From NCBI GenBank assembly GCA_963966275.1, contig CAWZYQ010000138.1:1-10275 (forward strand): DNA of 10,275 nt, written 5' to 3'. A model generated the notes under the pieces. That model had not been told where the DNA came from. It saw nothing but the letters and a program-made list of their open reading frames with translations, and did no database searches. Source of the DNA: UBA10427 sp003500135 (lineage in GTDB: Bacteria > Bacteroidota > Bacteroidia > Cytophagales > Cyclobacteriaceae). The position numbers were made by a program, and so were the translations under genes. Position 1 is the stretch's first letter; each line of letters begins with the position of its first letter. Below, one piece after another: positions 1-6,236 of this stretch.

Positions 1-1
1 A

Positions 2-1732
2 CCAATTACTTTTTACGGGCATAATCCAATTCGAGATTTTATTAATTCATTTATTAAGCAGTTATGCTCAGACCTTAAATTAGAGGGTAAAGTAAATAAT
101 ACGGTAATTGATTTTCAAGGAGCACGCCAACAAGGGAGTGATAGACTTTGGTTTGCAATTTATAATAAGGAACAAGAATCTCAATCTACAGGAATTCAGT
201 TTTTTCTTGACTTCCATCATGGTAAAGTGAGTTATGGAGTTTACAGACATAGTGATGAGACTTTTTTAAAGGAGCGAGTTACGAATACACCAGATGAATT
301 TGATTATAAAGAGTTAATCAATTATTTCAAATCCGAAGTTGATATAATTCTAAACGATTCTCCTAAGAATGTTAAAACTTCGTCGGTTGCTAAAATCCAA
401 AAGGATATATCGGATAATTTAACAGAAAACCTTAATGTAATTTTGTTTGGCCCTCCTGGAACTGGTAAAACATATGAATTAAGCACTTATTACTTTAATA
501 AATTTACTTCAAGAAAATCAACAGTATCAAGGGATGAATTTTTGAAATCTTTTGTTGTTGACAGAGTATGGTGGGAAATTATAGCCCTTGTTTTATTGGA
601 CATTGGAAGATGTAAAGTCGCTGATATTTTCAATCATGAATTATTACAGCTAAAAGCCTCACTTTCAAGCTCAACAACTGTTACACCAACTATCTGGGGA
701 CAATTGCAAAGCCATACAATTGAATCTTGTGAGAGTGTAAAGGTTAGTAAAAAAGGCTCACCTTTGATTTTCAATAAAACTGACGATAAATATTGGGAAA
801 TAGTTAACGAGGAGGTTGTTCAACAAACACCTGAGTTATTAAAATTACACGAGGAAGTAAAAGGTTTTAGCGAAGATTCCGACATTGAAATTCGCAGATA
901 TGAATTCGTCACATTTCACCAATCCTTTACTTATGAGGATTTTGTAGAAGGTATTAAACCGAACTTTAATGAGGGTGAAAATGATTTGACCTACAAAATT
1001 GAAGATGGAATCTTTAAAAAAATGTGTTTAAAGGCACGAAAAGATCCTGACCAAAACTATGCAATTTTTATTGATGAAATTAATCGGGGGAATATCTCAC
1101 AAATATTTGGTGAGCTTATCACTTTGATTGAAGAAGATAAAAGAGAAGGAGAAGAAAACGAACTTTCGGTTATTCTACCCTATTCTAAAACGAAGTTTAG
1201 TATTCCAACAAACTTATACATAATTGGCACAATGAATACGGCTGATCGAAGTGTTGAAGCACTTGATACCGCTTTAAGAAGAAGATTTAGTTTTGTTGAA
1301 ATGCCACCAAAACCTGATTTGATTAAAACAGTCGGTAAAGCAACTGATGGATTAATAAACGAAATAGATTTGGTTGAGCTTTTAAAAGTGATTAATAAAA
1401 GAATTGAAAAGCTTGTTGATAAAGACCATATGATCGGGCATAGTTATTTATTGAATATCAATAATCTATCTGCATTAAAAAAAGCTTTCAATAATAAAAT
1501 ACTTCCCTTACTCCAAGAATATTTTTACGGTGATTTTGGCAAAATTGGTCTTGTCCTTGGAAAAGGTTTTATAGAAGATAATCAAAACGATTTGGACGTA
1601 GATGTATTTGCTCAATATGATGAGTACGACAGTAGTTCATTGATTGAACGCAAAGTTTATCGACTAAAAGACGCTGTAAAAATGAGTGATGATGAATTCA
1701 CTGCTGCAATTAACTTACTTTTAAAGAAATAA
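2..1732 (+). CDS. mcrB: McrB-type AAA+ GTPase of a McrBC restriction system (5' partial)
   Basis: This is the motor subunit of a McrBC type IV restriction system, which in the known family uses GTP to translocate on modified DNA and recruits McrC for cleavage. The frame is open from base 2, so the gene begins outside the window; a GTG at 227 is internal. About 576 codons are visible. Walker A GPPGTGKT is encoded at 449-472, the Walker B region IFIDEINRGN near 1064-1093, and the McrB signature MNTADRS near 1232-1252, followed by a sensor-like LRRRF. The motif FVTFHQSFTYEDF, typical of McrB, precedes Walker B. Roughly 200 residues separate Walker A from Walker B, far more than I recall for E. 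coli McrB, so an extra domain is inserted. The first 75 or so visible residues belong to an N-terminal domain, expected to recognise modified DNA, that I cannot assign firmly. mcrC follows after 4 bases. The gene is AT-rich relative to the his genes. The McrB assignment is firm; the substrate is unknown. Confidence 0.93.
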   Translation, partial: PITFYGHNPIRDFINSFIKQLCSDLKLEGKVNNTVIDFQGARQQGSDRLWFAIYNKEQESQSTGIQFFLDFHHGKVSYGVYRHSDETFLKERVTNTPDEFDYKELINYFKSEVDIILNDSPKNVKTSSVAKIQKDISDNLTENLNVILFGPPGTGKTYELSTYYFNKFTSRKSTVSRDEFLKSFVVDRVWWEIIALVLLDIGRCKVADIFNHELLQLKASLSSSTTVTPTIWGQLQSHTIESCESVKVSKKGSPLIFNKTDDKYWEIVNEEVVQQTPELLKLHEEVKGFSEDSDIEIRRYEFVTFHQSFTYEDFVEGIKPNFNEGENDLTYKIEDGIFKKMCLKARKDPDQNYAIFIDEINRGNISQIFGELITLIEEDKREGEENELSVILPYSKTKFSIPTNLYIIGTMNTADRSVEALDTALRRRFSFVEMPPKPDLIKTVGKATDGLINEIDLVELLKVINKRIEKLVDKDHMIGHSYLLNINNLSALKKAFNNKILPLLQEYFYGDFGKIGLVLGKGFIEDNQNDLDVDVFAQYDEYDSSSLIERKVYRLKDAVKMSDDEFTAAINLLLKK

Positions 1733-1736
1733 TGAT

Positions 1737-2978
1737 TTGATTAAGAATCAGTCACATATAACAGTTTTTGAGCACGATAGAATTCATATTGATCGGGGTA
1801 ATAATCGTATAACTCCAAGTCAATTAAAAGCTTTGCAACAGTTTTATGGAGAAAGCGGTGTTCCATATTTCGACTTGATTCATAACGGGTTAAAATTCAA
1901 TGAATATGTTGGTGTATTAATGGTTGGTAAAACAACAATTGAAATTTTACCCAAAGCTGACAAAGACCTTGAAACCAAAGATTGGAGGAAAGTCTTAATT
2001 GGAATGCTACACGCAGTTGGTTTATTCGATATTCATACGCCAAGTTCAACCTCTCTTGATCTTCGTGCAAATTCGATTTTAGAATTGTATTTTGAACTTT
2101 TCGTTTGTGAACTTGAATATTTGCTACATGGTGGATTAATAAAGAAGTACAGAAAAACGTCTGGTAATTTAAATTCGTTAAAAGGGAGTATTCATTTTCC
2201 AAAACACATTAACTCAAACCTAATTCATAAAGAACGTTTCTTTGTCAATTATACAACATACGACAAAGAGCATATATTTCATCAAATATTATTCAAGTCG
2301 CTTAGACTATTGCAGAAAATTAATAGTAATGTTAAACTGCAAAGCAGAATTACTTCGTTGTTGCTGGACTTTCCAGAAATGCCAGATATAAAGGTTTCGG
2401 AAAATACCTTTAATCGAATAATTTACGATAGGAAATCAAATAAATATAAAAACTCGATTGAGATTGCGAGGCTGTTACTTTTAAATTACCATCCTGATAT
2501 AAAAGTCGGTACAAATGATGTCCTTGCACTCATGTTTGATATGAATTATTTATGGGAACGATTTGTATATTCAAGTTTACGGAAACATAAAGAGGTTGGA
2601 AGCACGATAACAGCGCAAAATACAAAGGATTTTTGGAAACCAACAGTTGGTTATAATTCAAAAATGAAACCTGACATTGTAATAAATAAGGACAAAGATG
2701 ATTGCATTGTTTTAGATACAAAATGGAAAAATCTCAAACAGAGTAATCCATCACCACATGATTTGAGACAAATGTATGTTTACATGAAATATTATAATGC
2801 AAAACGTGTGGCTTTAGTTTACCCTAATGCGGAATCGAGTATTAAATCAGGACTTTTCTACAAAGAGACAGATTCTGAGTTAAGTAACAATGATTGTAGT
2901 CTGATTTCAATAGGTGTGATTGAAGATATAAAACAATGGCAGACAAAGATATATGAACAAATAAATGATTGGAAATAG
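1737..2978 (+). CDS. mcrC: McrC-type PD-(D/E)XK nuclease subunit
   Basis: This is the endonuclease subunit of the McrBC pair. In the family McrC binds the McrB hexamer, stimulates its GTPase and cuts DNA. The 413-residue protein has an N-terminal part that should contact McrB (about residues 1-200) and a C-terminal PD-(D/E)XK nuclease fold. The active site reads as P312-D313 in KPDIVI, then D327-T-K329 in IVLDTKWK, with a downstream DLRQMYVY helix whose Gln345 is typical of the fold. The LWERF segment near residue 274 is also characteristic. The start is TTG at 1737: an in-frame stop lies at 1722-1724, the overlapping ATG at 1732 stops after two codons, and no ATG, GTG or other TTG lies near the 5' end. 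The gap after mcrB is 4 bases, so translation is probably coupled. The frame and catalytic residues look intact. Confidence 0.93.
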   Translation: MIKNQSHITVFEHDRIHIDRGNNRITPSQLKALQQFYGESGVPYFDLIHNGLKFNEYVGVLMVGKTTIEILPKADKDLETKDWRKVLIGMLHAVGLFDIHTPSSTSLDLRANSILELYFELFVCELEYLLHGGLIKKYRKTSGNLNSLKGSIHFPKHINSNLIHKERFFVNYTTYDKEHIFHQILFKSLRLLQKINSNVKLQSRITSLLLDFPEMPDIKVSENTFNRIIYDRKSNKYKNSIEIARLLLLNYHPDIKVGTNDVLALMFDMNYLWERFVYSSLRKHKEVGSTITAQNTKDFWKPTVGYNSKMKPDIVINKDKDDCIVLDTKWKNLKQSNPSPHDLRQMYVYMKYYNAKRVALVYPNAESSIKSGLFYKETDSELSNNDCSLISIGVIEDIKQWQTKIYEQINDWK

Positions 2979-2999
2979 AATGCACGAGAGCACAACACG

Positions 3000-3107
3000 G
3001 TATATAAAACATTTGGCGGAAAGTGCTAATTTTAAGGGCAGTACAATTAATTTACATCGCAACGGTTTGATAGGAAATCGCTTTGAAATGCCAAACGTTT
3101 CATATAC
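3000..3107. repeat. Large imperfect inverted repeat (stem-loop) just after mcrC
   Basis: Two 18-base arms, 3000-3017 and 3090-3107, are inverted complements at 16 of 18 positions, separated by 72 bases. Both exceptions (3011 with 3096 and 3006 with 3101) are A opposite C on the + strand, which become G-T wobbles on the - strand. The - strand therefore folds without any mismatch. A direct repeat of CGCAAC(C)GG occurs inside the loop (3058-3065) and just after the right arm (3107-3115). The element begins about 20 bases after the mcrC stop. It resembles a folded-strand recombination site or a structured extragenic element, but I cannot assign it to a known family. Confidence 0.6.
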
Positions 3108-3129
3108 GCAACCGGTACCGATTATATAT

Positions 3130-3294
3130 GCCTTATTCAAAACCTGGCCGGGTTTTGCCTGTAACATAAGTATGTCATACCCTACTACCTGGGTAGCCTT
3201 TATACAAAACCCGGGCCGGCTTTTATAAGGCATAAGTATGCCTAGCCCCCCCATCACATACTTCGGGCAGGACCAAAACCCGGCCAGGTTTTGG
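3130..3294. repeat. Cluster of three extragenic palindromes (REP-like)
   Basis: Three related palindromes, about 20 bp each and built on CAAAACC-GGCC-GGTTTTG, lie at 3138-3157, 3205-3224 and 3274-3293, spaced 67 and 69 bp apart. The first and third are exact 20-bp reverse complements of each other; the middle copy has diverged. The first two sit in longer direct-repeat units of about 66 bp that also share GCCTT at their start (3130 and 3196) and CATAAGTATG (3165-3174 and 3231-3240). Smaller dyads lie between them: GGCATA/TATGCC at 3229-3242 and CTACC/GGTAG at 3186-3197. The arrangement resembles bacterial REP/BIME clusters. No transposase and no target-site duplication is visible. Confidence 0.65.
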
Positions 3295-3550
3295 AAGGAA
3301 CGCTTTTAGTCAAGTAATATTTGGTTTATTTGTTATTCGCATATTAATCGTACGAAGTATGGCCCAGATAATACATTTACGATTACATCAAACCAAAATT
3401 TTTTAAAGCCTCAAAGCAATTCTATAAAATGAATTATTTTACTTTCATTGTACAAAGTATTTCTAAAGAATTACAATATCCTATATTACCAAACACAATA
3501 AGTTTTATTATACCTTCAAATCCCTTAAACTTGCACTTCATTTATTTAGC
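3295..3550 (+). other. AT-rich leader upstream of hisH with two related dyads
   Basis: This 256-base stretch has no convincing reading frame. It should contain the promoter for the hisH-hisA-hisF-hisIE-ctlX genes, but I found no clean match to the Bacteroidota -7 element TAnnTTTG with a suitable -33 partner. It holds two perfect 8-bp dyads, TCGTACGA at 3348-3355 and TTGTACAA at 3448-3455. Each is followed by AGTAT and they are exactly 100 bp apart. An A/T tract lies at 3395-3407. No his-leader peptide with a histidine run was seen. Confidence 0.35.
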
Positions 3551-4132
3551 ATGAACCTAGCCATAATTAAATACAATGCGGGAAATGTGGTTTCGGTCAC
3601 CAATGCCTTGAACCGATTAGGTGTAGAACCCTTTTTAACTGATGACCCTGAAAAGCTTCAACAGGCGGATAAAGTGATCTTTCCGGGTGTGGGTGAAGCC
3701 AGTACAGCAATGCGGTATCTTAAATCAAAAGGCCTGGAGCAACTGATCCCGCAATTGAAGCAACCCTTTTTGGGAATATGCCTGGGCCTTCAGCTTATGT
3801 GTCGTTACTCTGAAGAGAATGATTCGCAATGCCTTGATATTTTCGATCTCGATGTGAAGAAATTCCCGGCTAAAGCCAAGGTTCCTCAAATTGGCTGGAA
3901 TGCATTGACTGATATTACATCGCCGTTATTCAGCGGGTTGCCAAAGGTGCCCTATGTATATTTTGTACATAGCTATTATGCCGAACTTGGCGAGTATACA
4001 ATTGCCCGGTCTGAATATGTATTGCCATTCAGCGCCGCCCTGCATCGCGATAATTTCTATGCCATCCAGGCACATCCTGAAAAGAGTGGCGCTACCGGCA
4101 GCAAGATCCTCCAGAACTTTTTAGACTTATAA
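3551..4132 (+). CDS. hisH: Imidazole glycerol phosphate synthase, glutaminase subunit HisH
   Basis: HisH hydrolyses glutamine and channels ammonia to HisF, which makes imidazole glycerol phosphate and AICAR in histidine biosynthesis. The 193-residue protein is full length for the family and is a class I glutamine amidotransferase. The nucleophile is Cys77 in GICLGLQLM; His175 and Glu177 in QAHPEKS complete the triad. The oxyanion-region motif FPGVGEAS is at 44-51, and PQIGWN (112-117) and YFVHSY (137-142) are the usual HisH signatures. The ATG at 3551 gives the standard N-terminus (MNLAIIKYNAGN). It is the first his gene in the window and lies 11 bases before hisA. It is preceded by a long gene-free stretch and the restriction genes rather than by hisB, which is unusual. 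Confidence 0.97.
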   Translation: MNLAIIKYNAGNVVSVTNALNRLGVEPFLTDDPEKLQQADKVIFPGVGEASTAMRYLKSKGLEQLIPQLKQPFLGICLGLQLMCRYSEENDSQCLDIFDLDVKKFPAKAKVPQIGWNALTDITSPLFSGLPKVPYVYFVHSYYAELGEYTIARSEYVLPFSAALHRDNFYAIQAHPEKSGATGSKILQNFLDL

Positions 4133-4143
4133 AAATCCCATTT

Positions 4144-4863
4144 ATGTATATTATCCCGGCAATTGATATTATTGATGGTAAATGCGTAAGGCTTTCAAAA
4201 GGTGACTACAACCAAATGAAAGTCTACAACGAAGACCCGCTGGAAGTGGCCAGGACTTTCGAAGATCATGGTATTGAGCGACTGCATCTGGTTGATCTTG
4301 ATGGAGCCAAAGCCAAACATATTGTCAATTACGCCGTTTTAGAAAAAATTGCCGGAAAAACATCTTTAAAAATTGACTTTGGTGGAGGCGTACAATCTGA
4401 TGAAGACCTGCATATTGCCTTTGAAAGTGGCGCCCAACAGGTGACAGGAGGCAGTATTGCGGTTAAGTCGCCCGTGACTTTTGAAAGCTGGTTGCAAAAA
4501 CATGGCCCTGAGAAATTGATTTTAGGCGCTGATGTAAAGGAAGGAAAAATAGCCGTAGCGGGCTGGCAAGAGAAAAGTAAGGTGGATCTCAATGACTTTT
4601 TGGAAAAATGGCAGAATGCCGGCGCCAAATATGTGATTTCTACTGATGTGAGCAAAGACGGTATGTTAAAAGGTCCTGCTACTGATATGTATAAAGATAT
4701 GGCGGATGCTTTCCCGAGTTTTGAAATCATAGCAAGTGGCGGTGTGGGCTCTATGAAAGACATAGATGCCTTGAATGAGCTTAGTTTGTACGGAGTGATT
4801 GTTGGTAAAGCCATCTACGAAGGGAAAGTCACATTTGAAGAAATAGAAAAATACAACCAGTAA
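4144..4863 (+). CDS. hisA: ProFAR isomerase HisA
   Basis: HisA is 1-(5-phosphoribosyl)-5-[(5-phosphoribosylamino)methylideneamino]imidazole-4-carboxamide isomerase, an Amadori rearrangement enzyme that supplies PRFAR to the HisF-HisH synthase. The protein has 239 residues, the usual size for this (beta/alpha)8 barrel. The general acid/base pair is Asp8 (in PAIDIIDGKCVRL) and Asp130 (in LGADVKEG). The two phosphate-binding loops appear as FGGGV (79-83) and ASGGVG (197-202), and STDVSKDGM (166-174) is the conserved strand-6 motif. The 11-base gap after hisH and the one-base overlap with hisF (TAATG at 4861-4865) indicate a single transcript with coupled translation. Nothing unusual was seen. 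Confidence 0.97.
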   Translation: MYIIPAIDIIDGKCVRLSKGDYNQMKVYNEDPLEVARTFEDHGIERLHLVDLDGAKAKHIVNYAVLEKIAGKTSLKIDFGGGVQSDEDLHIAFESGAQQVTGGSIAVKSPVTFESWLQKHGPEKLILGADVKEGKIAVAGWQEKSKVDLNDFLEKWQNAGAKYVISTDVSKDGMLKGPATDMYKDMADAFPSFEIIASGGVGSMKDIDALNELSLYGVIVGKAIYEGKVTFEEIEKYNQ

Positions 4864-5624
4864 TGCTCACCAAAAGAATTATACCCTGTCTTGATGTAAA
4901 GGAAGGCCGGACGGTCAAAGGAGTAAACTTTGTCAATCTCCGTGATGCCGGCGACGCCGTGGAACTTGCAGCAGCGTATGCCAGGCAGGGTGCCGATGAA
5001 TTAGTATTTCTGGATATTACGGCTACGGTTGAAAAAAGGAAAACATTGGTAGAGCTGGTCAAAAGAGTGGCACACGAGATCAATATTCCTTTTACCGTTG
5101 GCGGGGGGATATCTTCCGTGGAAGACGTAAGCGCCCTTTTAAATGCAGGAGCTGATAAAATATCAGTCAATAGTTCGGCGGTAAAGCGGCCGGAACTTAT
5201 CAATGAGCTTGCACTGGAGTTTGGCAGCCAATGTGTGGTTGTTGCTATCGATACACGAAATGTAAATGGTGTCAACCTGGTACATACTCATGGCGGCCGT
5301 ACACCTACTGAAATCATCACCGGAAAATGGGCCAGAGAAGTTGAAGAAAGAGGCGCCGGTGAGATCCTGTTAACCTCGATGGACCATGATGGCACGAAAA
5401 ACGGTTTTGCCGATCAATTGACGGCTATAATTTCACGAAGTGCGGGTATTCCGGTCATTGCCTCCGGTGGAGCGGGGGCCGAGGGGCATTTTTTTAGTGT
5501 ATTTGAAGAAGGTAAGGCCGATGCCGCCCTGGCTGCAAGTATTTTCCATTTTAATGAAATAACCATACCTTCGCTCAAAAAATATTTGGATCATAAAGGT
5601 GTGAGCATTCGCACCGACTTTTAA
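4863..5624 (+). CDS. hisF: Imidazole glycerol phosphate synthase, cyclase subunit HisF
   Basis: HisF is the cyclase subunit that joins ammonia from HisH with PRFAR to yield imidazole glycerol phosphate and AICAR. The protein has 253 residues, full length for the family. Catalytic Asp11 lies in IIPCLDVKEG and Asp130 in VVAIDTR. The ammonia-gate region includes Arg5 and Glu46. Phosphate-binding loops are TVGGGI (78-83) and IASGGAG (199-205), and the strand-6 motif is TSMDHDGTKNG with Asp176. The ATG start overlaps the hisA stop by one base. The fold is homologous to HisA, but the MLTKRIIPCLD start and the HGGR motif (142-146 region) identify HisF clearly. Its partner HisH is encoded two genes upstream. 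Confidence 0.97.
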   Translation: MLTKRIIPCLDVKEGRTVKGVNFVNLRDAGDAVELAAAYARQGADELVFLDITATVEKRKTLVELVKRVAHEINIPFTVGGGISSVEDVSALLNAGADKISVNSSAVKRPELINELALEFGSQCVVVAIDTRNVNGVNLVHTHGGRTPTEIITGKWAREVEERGAGEILLTSMDHDGTKNGFADQLTAIISRSAGIPVIASGGAGAEGHFFSVFEEGKADAALAASIFHFNEITIPSLKKYLDHKGVSIRTDF

Positions 5625-5633
5625 AAGGACTAT

Positions 5634-6227
5634 ATGAAAGTTGATTTCGATAAAAATAACGATTTGGTACCGGCCATTATCCAGGACGAACACTCGCAAA
5701 AGGTGTTGATGCTGGGATATATGAATCAAGAAGCGTTGGAAAAAACTCAAAAGGAAGGTCGGGTGACTTTCTACAGCCGAAGTAAAAACCGGTTGTGGAC
5801 GAAGGGCGAAACCAGTGGGAATTATCTGAACCTTGTCAATATAGAATCGGACTGTGATCATGATACGTTGCTGGTTACTGTCAATCCGGTGGGTCCGGTA
5901 TGCCATACCGGTTCCGATACCTGTTTCGATCACAAAAACCAGCCCAATGCTTTTTTTCTCAATTATCTTCAGCAGGTTATTAAATTGAGAAAAAATGATG
6001 GCCCCGGTAAATCTTACACCAAATCACTATTTGACAAAGGAATCAATAAAATTGCTCAAAAAGTCGGTGAAGAAGCCGTGGAGCTGGTCATCGAAGCCAA
6101 AGAAAGCAATGATGAACTTTTTAAAAACGAGGCCGCAGACCTGCTGTTCCACCTTTTGGTTTTATTAGAGGAAAAAGGATTTGATTTGAATGATATAATT
6201 GAGGTTTTACACGCCCGGCATAAATAA
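5634..6227 (+). CDS. hisIE: Bifunctional PR-AMP cyclohydrolase / PR-ATP pyrophosphatase HisIE
   Basis: This fusion enzyme carries out steps two and three of histidine synthesis: the HisE part removes pyrophosphate from phosphoribosyl-ATP and the HisI part opens the ring of phosphoribosyl-AMP. The HisI half (about 1-105) shows LMLGYMN, FYSRSK and LWTKGE, the metal-binding DCDHD (73-77, Mg aspartates and Cys74), and Cys90 and Cys97 in GPVCHTG..TCF for zinc. The HisE half (about 107-197) has SLFDKGINKIAQKVGEEAVE (131-150) and NEAADLLFHLL (165-175), with the metal-binding glutamates and Asp169. The length of 197 is standard for the fused form. A good Shine-Dalgarno-like AAAGGA lies at 5624-5629, just after the hisF stop, with a 9-base gap between the genes. 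Confidence 0.97.
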   Translation: MKVDFDKNNDLVPAIIQDEHSQKVLMLGYMNQEALEKTQKEGRVTFYSRSKNRLWTKGETSGNYLNLVNIESDCDHDTLLVTVNPVGPVCHTGSDTCFDHKNQPNAFFLNYLQQVIKLRKNDGPGKSYTKSLFDKGINKIAQKVGEEAVELVIEAKESNDELFKNEAADLLFHLLVLLEEKGFDLNDIIEVLHARHK

Positions 6228-6236
6228 GATAAAATA

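Noticed and set aside
227..229. GTG at 227 as the mcrB start
   Set aside because: The frame stays open back to base 2 with protein-like sequence and no stop, so 227 is internal.
3138..3157. Intrinsic terminator for mcrBC at the first palindrome
   Set aside because: The stem is followed by CCTGTAAC and not by a T run, and the loop would be only four bases, so support is weak.
2907..3257. Overlapping frames on both strands across the mcrC end and the palindromes (2965-3228 + and 2907-3257 -)
   Set aside because: They span the stem-loop and palindromes, overlap the mcrC end, have no recognisable domain or good ribosome binding site, and look accidental.
3138..3293. A MITE bounded by the perfect 20-bp inverted repeat
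   Set aside because: No target-site duplication flanks it, and a third copy of the palindrome lies inside, so a REP-like cluster fits better.
4329..4814. Antisense frames over hisA, hisF and ctlX (for example 4329-4814 and 4829-5275 on the - strand)
   Set aside because: They are the reverse-strand shadow of highly conserved his genes and show no domain of their own.
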